Assembly: GCA_004525055.1 (NCBI GenBank)
Contig: SPDF01000017.1
Location: 1-14,808, forward strand
DNA length: 14,808 nt
From: Gemmatimonadales bacterium
GTDB taxonomy: Bacteria > Gemmatimonadota > Gemmatimonadetes > Gemmatimonadales > GWC2-71-9
Direction: 5' to 3'
In this document: piece by piece, positions 6,247 through 13,341 of the stretch
Position numbering within the stretch: position 1 is the first letter of the stretch
Layout: each line of letters starts with the position of its first letter
The notes under the pieces: model-generated
The model's database searches: none
What the model was told of the DNA's origin: nothing
The model's input: only the letters and a program-made list of their open reading frames with translations
Position numbers and translations under genes: made by a program

Positions 6247-6828
6247 ATGCATACTGAGACCCATACCGGCCTCGAATCCCCGAAGGGTATCTGGTGGAAA
6301 CCGGCCCACAAAACGGAGCGCACCTGGGTGGCCATCGCCTTCGGATGGTGCATGGTGCTCTTCGCGATGATGCCGCTCTGGCAGATGAAGGGCGGGCAGA
6401 ATCCATCGGGCATCCGCCGCAAAGTGGAACCTGCCGCCTTCTATGCCCGGACGCAGGAATTCATCAAACAGTACCAGATCGGGGACGATCGCGGGATGCC
6501 AATCGTGGCCCCGCCCGCCGGCAGCGACATCTACCTGACGGCAATGTCCTTCCAGTGGACGCCGATTCTCCAGCTTGAGCAGGGCAAGGAGTACATCCTC
6601 CACCTCTCATCGCTCGACGTCAATCACGGATTCAGCCTCTATCCCATCAACGTGAACTTCCAGGTGGTGCCGGGCTACGACTACGGCCTCCGGGTGACCC
6701 CCACCGCCGCGGGAGACTTCCGAATCATCTGCAATGAGTTCTGCGGCATCGGTCACCATACCATGGTCGGCCGGGTCATCGTCGTGGATAGCACCGGAAA
6801 CGTACCCACGCCGTCGGGAGGCGTCTGA
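6247..6828 (+). CDS. Heme-copper enzyme subunit II with CuA site
   Basis: A 193-residue subunit II that takes electrons from a periplasmic donor, probably a cytochrome c or copper protein, and passes them to subunit I. One transmembrane helix (about 27-45) anchors an outer cupredoxin domain (95-182). The CuA ligands are complete: H127 (DVNHGF), C162 and C166 (CNEFCGIGH), H170 and M173. A single anchor helix rather than two is typical of B-family oxidases. No CxxCH heme motif is present, so it is not the cytochrome-c-type subunit of cNOR. Its stop and the next ATG share one base (TGATG). An enzyme with CuA here must be fed by a c-type or cupredoxin donor, none of which is encoded in the window. 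Confidence 0.92.
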   Translation: MHTETHTGLESPKGIWWKPAHKTERTWVAIAFGWCMVLFAMMPLWQMKGGQNPSGIRRKVEPAAFYARTQEFIKQYQIGDDRGMPIVAPPAGSDIYLTAMSFQWTPILQLEQGKEYILHLSSLDVNHGFSLYPINVNFQVVPGYDYGLRVTPTAAGDFRIICNEFCGIGHHTMVGRVIVVDSTGNVPTPSGGV

Positions 6829-8561
6829 TGAGCGCGACTGATTTCCGGACCTGTCCCGTGACCGCGCTCAAGGTGCACCGCCCCGCCGAGGCGCTGGTGA
6901 AGGTAAACGCAGTCGTGGCGGTCGTGTCCCTGCTGATCGGGGCCATCGCCGCCGTCCTGCTCGTCCTCACCCGCTGGCAGGCCGTGCACCTCCTCCCGGC
7001 CGAGTGGTTCTACCGCATTCTCGGCGTCCACGGGATGAGCATGCTCATCTTCTTCATCATCTTCTACGAGATGGCGGTGCTCCATTTCGCCAGCACCGCG
7101 CTGATCAACGCGCGGATCGTGGCGCCCAAACTGGGATGGGCGGCGTTTGCGCTCATGCTGGGCGGCGCCACGTTGGTAGAAGTGATGATGTGGACCGGCA
7201 AGGCGGACGTTCTCTTTACGTCCTATGTCCCTCTCAAGGCCGATCCGCTGTACTACTTCGGCATCATCCTCTTCGCGGTCGGCGCCCTCCTCGTGTGCGG
7301 GATCTTCTTCGCCAACCTGGTCGTGGCCAAGCGGGAGAAGACCTACACCGGCTCGCTGCCACTCGTCGTGTACGGCGCGGTGACCGCCGCCATCATCGCC
7401 GTCATCACCCTGCTCCATGGCGCCGCCATTTACATCCCGACCTTCCTCTGGTCACTCGGGCTGATGGAGGTGGACCCGCAGATCTACCGGATGATCTGGT
7501 GGGCGCTGGGGCACTCCTCCCAGCAGATCAACGTCGCCGCCATGGTGGCCATCTGGTACATGCTGGGCGCGTTGACTATCGGCGCCGTGGTCCTGAATGA
7601 GAAGATCAGCCGGTCGGCCTTCGTGTTGTACATTCTCTTTATCTCGATGGCGTCCGCGCACCACCTCCTGGTGGACCCCGGCATGGGCTCGGCGTGGAAG
7701 ATCGTCAACACCAGCTACTTCATGTACATGGCCGTGCTGGCGAGCATGATCCACGGATTCACGGTCCCGGCCGGCATGGAACTCGGCCAGCGCCTCCGCG
7801 GCATCGGCACCGGGATGTTCGGCTGGCTCCGCCAGGCGCCCTGGGGCGACCCCGGATTCAGTTCGCTGGTGTTCTCGGTGGTGGTGTTCGGCTTCGTGGG
7901 TGGCATCACCGGCGTCACCATCGGAACAGAGCAGATCAACATCATCGTCCACAACACGCTGCGTGTCCCGGGGCACTTCCATGCCACGGTCGTCAGCGGG
8001 ACGGCGATGGCCTTCATGGGCGCCACCTACTACCTGATTCCACTGGTGTTTCAGCGGAAGGTCGCCTTCTGGGGCCTCGCAAAGATTCAGCCGTATCTTT
8101 TCGCCGGCGGGATGTTCATCTTCGTCATGGCGATGACCTTTGCCGGGACCTTCGGCGTCCCGCGGCGCCATTGGGACATCAGCTTCAGCCAGGCGCCGTT
8201 CGACGTGGCATTCAATCCGGCCGTGGACGTCCTCCTGGCGTTCGTGGCATTGGGCGGGATCATCGCGGCCACGGGGGCATTCATTTTCGTGGCGATCGCG
8301 GTCAAGTCGGTGTTCTTCGGTGAACCCATCGGGACGCTCGTCCCAGGGGTCGCGGTCGCTGGATTGCCGCAGGGGATCACGAACCCGCCGAAACACGTTG
8401 CCGACGTCGACCGCCGCAATGAAGAACTGCACGCGCCCGGCCGCGGCTTCCTCGGACCAGCCCCAGGGACGATGGTGCTGGTGTTCATCTTCCTGGCCGC
8501 CTTCATCGTGTACTTCTTCGTGAACTGGAAGGTGCTCTCGTTCGTATGGAAGATCGGATGA
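6828..8561 (+). CDS. Heme-copper subunit I, likely NO reductase (eNOR-like)
   Basis: A 577-residue, twelve-helix-type catalytic subunit of the heme-copper superfamily, closest in layout to B-family (ba3) oxidases. Visible ligands are H68 (low-spin heme, helix II), H229 (helix VI metal ligand), H278-H279 (helix VII, HHLLVDPG) and H383/H385 (helix X, VHNTLRVPGHFH). The helix VI motif is GHSSQQ where O2 reductases have GHPxVY, so Q233 replaces the tyrosine that is cross-linked to histidine. The alternative helix VII tyrosine of cbb3 enzymes is also missing (I272 six residues before HH). Without this tyrosine, normal four-electron O2 reduction is unlikely. From memory, eNOR enzymes (characterised in Rhodothermus marinus) are B-family-derived NO reductases with a changed tyrosine site and a CuA subunit. 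Automated annotation would probably call it a cytochrome c oxidase. The superfamily is certain; the NO reductase call is inferred. Confidence 0.9.
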   Translation: MSATDFRTCPVTALKVHRPAEALVKVNAVVAVVSLLIGAIAAVLLVLTRWQAVHLLPAEWFYRILGVHGMSMLIFFIIFYEMAVLHFASTALINARIVAPKLGWAAFALMLGGATLVEVMMWTGKADVLFTSYVPLKADPLYYFGIILFAVGALLVCGIFFANLVVAKREKTYTGSLPLVVYGAVTAAIIAVITLLHGAAIYIPTFLWSLGLMEVDPQIYRMIWWALGHSSQQINVAAMVAIWYMLGALTIGAVVLNEKISRSAFVLYILFISMASAHHLLVDPGMGSAWKIVNTSYFMYMAVLASMIHGFTVPAGMELGQRLRGIGTGMFGWLRQAPWGDPGFSSLVFSVVVFGFVGGITGVTIGTEQINIIVHNTLRVPGHFHATVVSGTAMAFMGATYYLIPLVFQRKVAFWGLAKIQPYLFAGGMFIFVMAMTFAGTFGVPRRHWDISFSQAPFDVAFNPAVDVLLAFVALGGIIAATGAFIFVAIAVKSVFFGEPIGTLVPGVAVAGLPQGITNPPKHVADVDRRNEELHAPGRGFLGPAPGTMVLVFIFLAAFIVYFFVNWKVLSFVWKIG

Positions 8562-9442
8562 CGTCAGGGTCGTCAGGGGGTCAGGGGCGGGTCGCGCTCC
8601 TGGCCCTGTATGTCATCGTCCTGACCACGGTGGCCTGGTGGGCGCTCGCGCTCTGGCCCGTGCCAGGGGCCCCGGAATGGCTGGCGCGTACCCGGGCGCT
8701 CTGCTTCGGCTCCACCCCCGACGGGCTGCCCCACGCCGGCGGGTGGATTCTGTTGGTCGGCCAGCCGATCGGAATGCTCGCCGTCCTCCTCACGGTCTGG
8801 GGCGGCGAGCTTCAGGCCGCGCTGGGCGCCCTCAGCAGGAAGGTGGCCGGCAGAGCCCTTCTGGGCGGCACAGCGGTGCTTCTACTCACCGGGGCCACGC
8901 TCGCCGCCGGTCGAGTCCGCGCGGCCGACGGCGATACCAAGCCGTTCGACCCGGTGGCTGGTGGCGAAGTCCTCACCCGCATCAATGATCCCGCTCCCGC
9001 ACTCCGGCTGGTGGATCAGCACGGCGATTCCGTCTCCTTGAGTGACTTCCAGGGGCGGCCGGTACTCGTCACATTCGCCTATGCGCACTGCGAGACGGTC
9101 TGCCCGCTGGTGGTCCACGAGGCCCTCGCGGCGCAGCAGGCCACGGCCGATCTGCAGCCCGCTGTGATCATCGTGACGCTCGACCCGTGGCGCGATACAC
9201 CCGCGAGGCTTCCCTCGATTGCGGAGGGGTGGGAGCTCGGGGCGGACGCACGCGTCCTCTCGGGCCAGGTGGATGCCGTGGAACGGGTGCTCAGCAACTG
9301 GCGCATTCCCAGGGTGCGCAACGAGGCGTCGGGAGATCTGTCCCACCCGGCCATCGTGTACGTCGTCTCACCGACCGGACGTCTCACGTATGCGTTGCAA
9401 GGTGGTGTGGCGGCCCTGACGGAGGCGATTCGGTCGTTGTAA
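8558..9442 (+). CDS. SCO-family copper chaperone with membrane extension
   Basis: A 294-residue protein from the ATG that overlaps the subunit I stop (ATGA). An in-frame ATG at 8546 would add four residues and a 16-nt overlap and is less likely. The C-terminal half (about 143-290) is a thioredoxin-fold SCO1/SenC domain. It carries the copper-binding CxxxC (C178 and C182 in YAHCETVCP), the LDPWRDTP block and H263 (DLSHPA), a full copper site facing the periplasm. SCO proteins deliver copper to the CuA site of subunit II, which fits the operon position. The N-terminal 120 residues are unusual: about three hydrophobic segments (11-33, 62-80, 99-118) separated by a CFGSTPDGLPHAGGW loop, where most SCO proteins have a single anchor helix. 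I do not recognise that part. Confidence 0.9.
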   Translation: MTSGSSGGQGRVALLALYVIVLTTVAWWALALWPVPGAPEWLARTRALCFGSTPDGLPHAGGWILLVGQPIGMLAVLLTVWGGELQAALGALSRKVAGRALLGGTAVLLLTGATLAAGRVRAADGDTKPFDPVAGGEVLTRINDPAPALRLVDQHGDSVSLSDFQGRPVLVTFAYAHCETVCPLVVHEALAAQQATADLQPAVIIVTLDPWRDTPARLPSIAEGWELGADARVLSGQVDAVERVLSNWRIPRVRNEASGDLSHPAIVYVVSPTGRLTYALQGGVAALTEAIRSL

Positions 9443-9453
9443 GGAGAGGCTCT

Positions 9454-9491
9454 GTCATCGCGAGGCCACGCAGTGGCCTCCTCGCACTGAC
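9454..9491. repeat. REP-like palindrome after the oxidase operon
   Basis: An imperfect 38-nt palindrome beginning 12 bases after the SCO stop codon. The core is a perfect 8-bp stem, GAGGCCAC (9462-9469) with GTGGCCTC (9473-9480), around a GCA loop. Outer arms GTCATCGCGAG and CTCGCACTGAC extend it with two mismatched positions. The GTCAT(T/C)GCGAG ... TGAC layout resembles the short palindromes scattered between genes in many bacteria. It could also act as a terminator, though it has no T-run. Only one copy is in this window. Confidence 0.5.
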
Positions 9492-9515
9492 GGAACGAGA
9501 GATGGCGACACACAA

Positions 9516-9541
9516 ACGGCCGGGGCGATTGCCCCGGCCGT
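9516..9541. terminator. Hairpin terminator between convergent genes
   Basis: A perfect 11-bp GC-rich stem (ACGGCCGGGGC with GCCCCGGCCGT) and a GATT loop, midway between the convergent SCO and LysM genes. On the minus strand it is followed by TTTGTGTGT, and on the plus strand by CTGCAT, so it should serve the LysM gene best and may act in both directions. Confidence 0.7.
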
Positions 9542-9566
9542 CTGCATACCGAATCGCCCCGCGCGA

Positions 9567-11150
9567 TCAGGCGCTGCTGCCCGAACTTTGGAGCCGGAGC
9601 TTCTGCCCAATCTTCAGCCGGTCGCTCGAGAGACCGTTGATCTTCTTCAGCTTCGACGCGCTCGTGCCGTACCGCTGCGCGATGCCGGAGAGGGTATCGC
9701 CTTTCCGCACGGTGTAGACCTTGGCGTTCCGCGAAGGCGCGCGAACCGAGCTCCGCGTGGCCGCGATGGCCGCGCGCGTCTGTGCGTTAAACCCGTTCGT
9801 TGGAATTACCAGCTGCTGCCCGACCCGGATCATCCCGGACCTGGGAACCCGTGGGTTGGCGTCGCGCACCTCGCCGGTGCTGACGTGGTACCGCTGTGCG
9901 ATGCCGGAAATCGTCTCTCCCCTCCGCACGACGTGGGTCTGGTACGCGACTCGTTCTGAGGCCGGCAACTCCGCGTACGCCAGGGTGGTCCGTTCGCCGA
10001 CACCGACCGGCACGCGCACCATCGCGGACTTGCCCGGGGGAGTCACCATCCGGATGTATTGCGGGTTCAGCGCGCGAATCTCGGCAAAGGTGGCGCCCGA
10101 CAACCGGGCGATGACGTCAAGCCCGGTCTGGCTGGGCACGATCACCGAATCGTACGCGAAGGGAGGCACGGCCGGCGGCGCATCGAAGCCGTACCGGGTC
10201 GGTTCCTTCGCAATAAGCGCCGCGGCGATCAATTTCGGGACGTAGTCCTTCGTTTCGCGGCGGAGGTACCGGGTGTCGTACAGCCGGAAGAACTCAGCGT
10301 CGTTATTGACCTCGTCCTCGTCACCCAGCTCGCTGGCGGTGTTCGTCATGCTCGCGGTGTTCGCCGGCAACCCACGGAGGCCGCGGGACACCTTGCCGGC
10401 GCCGGCGTTGTACGCCGCGGCCGCAAGGTAGATCGAGCCGAACCGGTCCTGCAGGTCGTTGAGGTGCCGCGCAGCCGCGGCAGTGGACTTGACGGGATCC
10501 CGCCGGTCATCGACGTAGGAGTTCACCTGCAAGCCGTACATGCGACCGGTGCCCTTCATGAACTGCCACATGCCCGTGGCGCGCGCACGGCTCACCGCCG
10601 AGTTCGAGAATCCGCTCTCGATCAGCGCCAGATATACCATGTCCTCGGGGACGCCGTTGAGCTGCATCTGCTCGCGGATCATCGCCTCGTACCGCGGGAG
10701 CCGCGTCAGCCAGATGGCCATCCGCTCTCGTCCAGGGCCCTGGAAGAAGTCGAGGTAGTACTGGACGCGGTCGTGGGAAGCATACGTCTCGACGTCAATG
10801 TCCCAGGAGGTAACCACCTCCAGGTCATCTGCGCCGCCGGAGTGCGAGAAGACCGGCTCCAAGCTGGAGTCGGGCGTGGCGAGATCGAGCGCCGCCAGCG
10901 CGGCCGCGTCGGCGGCCGAATCAGCCGCGACGATAGTGCGCGCCAGGCTGTCCACGTCGATCATGGTGACCGGCGGCGGGACTTCGGCGAAGCTCGAAGG
11001 AGCCGCCGTCGCAGCGGCGTTCGGTTCTACCGGGGCGGGCGCGGCGCTTGGCGTGCCCTGCGCCACCGGCGACGGCGCAACCGAAGGGGCACCACCGCTA
11101 CTGCAGGCGGCGGCCCCGACAATGAGGGCGAAGAGGAATGGACGATGCAC
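9567..11150 (-). CDS. MltD-like lytic transglycosylase lipoprotein with LysM repeats
   Basis: A periplasmic peptidoglycan-cleaving lipoprotein of 527 residues from the preferred start. That is a GTG at 11150 with a perfect AAGGAG (11160-11165) nine bases upstream; a GTG at 11174 would put extra residues before the signal peptide. MHRPFLFALIVGAAAC is a short lipoprotein signal ending at C16, followed by a Pro/Ala-rich linker. The SLT domain is at about 125-265: catalytic E178 in LALIESGFS, then ATGMWQFMKGTG and LAAAAYNAGAGKV. A degenerate LysM-like stretch (334-382) precedes two clear LysM repeats, THVVRRGETISGIAQRY (406-450) and VYTVRKGDTLSGIAQRY (478-521), which bind glycan strands. This domain order is that of MltD. 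It is a lone gene with its own promoter (11267-11295) and downstream hairpin. Confidence 0.93.
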   Translation of the reverse strand: MHRPFLFALIVGAAACSSGGAPSVAPSPVAQGTPSAAPAPVEPNAAATAAPSSFAEVPPPVTMIDVDSLARTIVAADSAADAAALAALDLATPDSSLEPVFSHSGGADDLEVVTSWDIDVETYASHDRVQYYLDFFQGPGRERMAIWLTRLPRYEAMIREQMQLNGVPEDMVYLALIESGFSNSAVSRARATGMWQFMKGTGRMYGLQVNSYVDDRRDPVKSTAAAARHLNDLQDRFGSIYLAAAAYNAGAGKVSRGLRGLPANTASMTNTASELGDEDEVNNDAEFFRLYDTRYLRRETKDYVPKLIAAALIAKEPTRYGFDAPPAVPPFAYDSVIVPSQTGLDVIARLSGATFAEIRALNPQYIRMVTPPGKSAMVRVPVGVGERTTLAYAELPASERVAYQTHVVRRGETISGIAQRYHVSTGEVRDANPRVPRSGMIRVGQQLVIPTNGFNAQTRAAIAATRSSVRAPSRNAKVYTVRKGDTLSGIAQRYGTSASKLKKINGLSSDRLKIGQKLRLQSSGSSA

Positions 11151-11266
11151 TCGATATAGCTCCTTGAGCACCACGCGACAGCGTGCCGCTCCCAGGGCGA
11201 ATCTCAGTTTGGAACAGTCCCATCACACGAGGACTGTTGCCAAAGCTATGCCGCGTAACTGGGCGA

Positions 11267-11295
11267 AATACACTCAAATCGTAACTTGTTGTCAA
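11267..11295 (-). promoter_or_regulatory. Sigma70-type promoter of the LysM transglycosylase gene
   Basis: Reading the minus strand, a perfect TTGACA -35 box (11290-11295) is followed by a 17-nt spacer and TGTATT (11267-11272, four of six to TATAAT). The -10 lies about 116 bases before the GTG start at 11150, giving a leader of roughly 110 nt. The 283-nt gap 11151-11433 shows no gene and is otherwise featureless to me. Confidence 0.6.
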
Positions 11296-11433
11296 CCAAT
11301 TACTTACGCAAGGCCCAGTGGGTCGGTAACCCTGCGCCCAAACCCGGCGGGCCTTTGCCAGCCATGCAGGGAGCCTGAGCCGGATAGCGGGACTCGGAAT
11401 AGATGCCCGGGAATGGCCCGCGGTCGCACCGCC

Positions 11434-11844
11434 TCAATCCACGTAATAGTGGTTTCCGAGGAGGCGGTTGGTGGCGTTCAGGACCGCCAAGGCGGCGGCC
11501 CGGGTCGCATCCTCTTCTGTGAGCACGGACCCGACGACCCGCTTCGGGACTCCCTCGCCGCGTGTGGCCAGCGAGACGATCACCACAATGGCGTCAAAGG
11601 CGCGGACCGCCTTGACCCCAAGACACTCGAAGCTGAGCTCCCCTTCAATCGATTGCGTGAGCGCGCTGATGCAGGCCTGTGCCGCACAGCGCAGCTCCCC
11701 CGCCTGCGATGCCAGCCCCTGTGCCTCGCCCTCATACCGGGCTCCGGCGGGGCCGGTCAGGACCACCGCCGCGTTGCACCGTCCGCTCGGGAGGCGCTCC
11801 ATGCGAAACTCGGCAAAACGCAAACGTGGATGGGTATCGGGCAT
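11434..11844 (-). CDS. Small protein resembling a LeuA-type regulatory domain
   Basis: A 136-residue soluble protein with no family I can name with certainty. Its pattern recalls the C-terminal allosteric domain of 2-isopropylmalate synthase. A strand pair leads to YEGEAQGLASQAGELRCAAQACISAL (about 37-62, compare the extended-glycine plus helix block of that domain). A second half ends in RVVGSVLTEEDATRAAALAVLNATNRLLG (about 102-130, compare the closing helix ASxxAyxxAlNRl). No catalytic barrel is present, so it would be a free-standing domain. There is no signal peptide. The ATG at 11844 has only a weak AGAGA upstream. It is divergent from the serine hydrolase gene, 44 nt away. Fold assignment is a guess from pattern; binding to leucine or another small molecule is not shown. 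Confidence 0.75.
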   Translation of the reverse strand: MPDTHPRLRFAEFRMERLPSGRCNAAVVLTGPAGARYEGEAQGLASQAGELRCAAQACISALTQSIEGELSFECLGVKAVRAFDAIVVIVSLATRGEGVPKRVVGSVLTEEDATRAAALAVLNATNRLLGNHYYVD

Positions 11845-11888
11845 CGGGTCTCTTGAGAGTGCGACGCGGAGGGGGTACTCTCCTCGTC

Positions 11889-12779
11889 ATGAAACGACTG
11901 TCATTGCTGCTCTTAGCCATGCTGCCGCTGGCCTCGCCGGCGGTGGGACAGATTCCTCGGTCCCTTCGGAGCAACTTGGAGGCCGGGGTCCCACCGACCG
12001 GCACCGAGGTGGGGCTGGCCCTGATCGACCTGGGCACCGGCGACTCGCTCTGGATCAACGCCCAGTGGCGCGTCCATGCGGCCAGCACTATGAAGGTACC
12101 CGTACTGATCGAACTCGCCCAGCGGGTAGATGTCGGCCAGTATGGCTGGGAATGGCCAGTGCTGGTCAAGAACGAATTTCAGTCGATCGTGGACAGCTCG
12201 TCATTCCAACTGCTCGTTCCGGACGATTCCGAGAAGACCCTCTTCGCTCGCGAAGGAGAGATGGTCACGGCACGGGAACTGGCCAGGCTCATGATCACCT
12301 GGAGTAGCAACTTCGCCACCAACCTGCTGGTGGACCAACTCGGGGCGTCACGGATCCAGGCGACGGCGTGGCGGCTCGGCGCCGACTCCATCGTCGTGCT
12401 GCGCGGCGTGGAGGACCAGAAGGCCTATGACCGGGGCCTCAGCAACACCACCACAGCGAGGGATCTGGCGGTCCTGCTCGCGGCAATCGTGGAGGGGCGA
12501 GCGGCCTCAGACTCGTCCACCGCGATCATGATCGATATCCTGACCCATCAGCGATTTCGCCAGGGGATTCCAGCCGGCGTTCCGCCGGGCACGAGGGTGG
12601 CGAGCAAGACCGGCGGGATTACCGGCATCAACCACGATGCCGCCGTGATCTACCCGACGAGCCGCCCGCCCTATGTGCTGGTCATCCTGACACGGGGCTT
12701 CGCACGGCCCACCGACGCCGAGGCGTACATGGCGAGCATCTCGGCCGAGGTCTGGGCAGGATTGGTCGGGGCGCCCTAG
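11889..12779 (+). CDS. Class A beta-lactamase-like serine hydrolase
   Basis: A 296-residue exported protein of the beta-lactamase/PBP superfamily. MKRLSLLLLAMLPLASPAVG is a clear signal peptide, which fixes the ATG at 11889; open frame upstream to 11679 is not coding. The three active-site motifs are in order and well spaced: S66-T-M-K69 (Ser70 motif), S139-S-N141 (SDN motif) and K240-T-G242 (KTG motif). The omega-loop is short and reads RGVEDQKAYDRG before NTTTARDLA, so E175 is only a possible match for the deacylating Glu166. Without a proper Glu166 it might be a DD-peptidase-like or weak lactamase rather than an efficient resistance enzyme. GGAGGGGG (11868-11875) lies 13 bases before the ATG, longer than usual. 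Its stop codon shares the CTAG tetramer with that of the convergent small gene. Confidence 0.88.
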   Translation: MKRLSLLLLAMLPLASPAVGQIPRSLRSNLEAGVPPTGTEVGLALIDLGTGDSLWINAQWRVHAASTMKVPVLIELAQRVDVGQYGWEWPVLVKNEFQSIVDSSSFQLLVPDDSEKTLFAREGEMVTARELARLMITWSSNFATNLLVDQLGASRIQATAWRLGADSIVVLRGVEDQKAYDRGLSNTTTARDLAVLLAAIVEGRAASDSSTAIMIDILTHQRFRQGIPAGVPPGTRVASKTGGITGINHDAAVIYPTSRPPYVLVILTRGFARPTDAEAYMASISAEVWAGLVGAP

Positions 12780-13024
12780 ACGGAGTCGAAGCGGACTTCG
12801 AGCTGCCGGCCGGGTTCCTCCGGCTGACGGACGACGTCGACCTCCAAGCGGGGCCGACCGGCCTCGTCTACTTCCACCGAGAGCACCATCATTAACCCAT
12901 CTTCCGTCTCCAGGCGGAGCTGCCGGAGATCGGAACGCATAGTCGCGGCGGTCACCGACTTGCCCCGGAGCGCGGCGAGCGAATCGGCGATGCGGCGAAG
13001 CTCCTGAAACGACACCTGCGTCAT
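12776..13024 (-). CDS. Small protein of unknown function
   Basis: An 82-residue protein that I do not recognise. An N-terminal helix (MTQVSFQELRRIADSLAALRG) is followed by a strand-rich half (QLRLETEDGLMMVLSVEVDE, RPRLEVDVVRQ, QLEVRFDSV). It has no signal peptide, membrane helix or cysteine. The gene lies 13 nt downstream of another small unknown gene on the same strand, probably co-transcribed with it, and its TAG stop overlaps the TAG of the serine hydrolase gene on the other strand. Steady high-GC coding character and the close spacing support it being real. Confidence 0.65.
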   Translation of the reverse strand: MTQVSFQELRRIADSLAALRGKSVTAATMRSDLRQLRLETEDGLMMVLSVEVDEAGRPRLEVDVVRQPEEPGRQLEVRFDSV

Positions 13025-13037
13025 GAGTATGCCCCGC

Positions 13038-13277
13038 TCAACCGAGGTGTTCGGACAGGATGGCCGTCAGGCGGTGGGCAGGGATGCGGTCGGCCTGGCT
13101 GTACAGCACTGAGCGAGAGGTCGACTCCAGCGGATACGGGGCCCAGAATGAGCGCGCCTCCGGCTCCGCGGCCCGGAACGAGAGGACCAACCGCCATTGG
13201 GCGGTGTTGGCCGTCCGTTCCGCAGCGAACGAAACCTTCCAGGTAATGTCGCCATGTTCGACGACGCGCCAAGGCAT
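13038..13277 (-). CDS. Small protein of unknown function
   Basis: A 79-residue protein, not recognised, starting MPWRVVEHGDITWKVSFAAE. I chose the ATG at 13277 because AGGAG (13282-13286) lies four bases before the ATCGC-ATG junction. A TTG at 13331 gives an 18-residue longer form, but TTGACC there (13326-13331) with TATTCG (13302-13307) 18 bases on looks more like a promoter for this gene. The sequence is rich in aromatic and charged residues (WKVSF, QWRLVLSF, RSFWAPYPL) and suggests a small beta-rich soluble domain with a C-terminal helix (RIPAHRLTAILSEHLG). It lies 64 nt after ilvE and 13 nt before the next small gene. Confidence 0.62.
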   Translation of the reverse strand: MPWRVVEHGDITWKVSFAAERTANTAQWRLVLSFRAAEPEARSFWAPYPLESTSRSVLYSQADRIPAHRLTAILSEHLG

Positions 13278-13341
13278 GCGATCTCCTAGTGGACCCTCCG
13301 GCGAATATGCGCCGCCGGCGGACAAGGTCAAGGGCGGGGCG

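Noticed and set aside
7452..8432. Minus-strand open frame opposite subunit I
   Set aside because: It is rich in His, Asp and Arg as expected from antisense of a membrane protein gene, and has no recognisable start region or domain.
6828..8561. Ordinary aa3-, ba3- or cbb3-type cytochrome c oxidase
   Set aside because: Both known positions for the catalytic tyrosine are occupied by other residues (Q233 and I272), so the plain oxidase call was not kept.
10059..11159. Plus-strand open frames opposite the LysM transglycosylase gene
   Set aside because: They are antisense to a gene with SLT and two LysM domains. No ribosome-binding site or domain supports them.
11679..11888. N-terminal extension of the serine hydrolase to 11679
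   Set aside because: The extension is antisense to the 136-residue gene and would bury a clean signal peptide that begins at 11889.
13021..13272. Alternative minus-strand frame over the 79-residue gene
   Set aside because: The chosen frame (13038-13277) has a good Shine-Dalgarno and balanced composition. The alternative is Pro/Gly/Arg-rich and overlaps the next gene's start.
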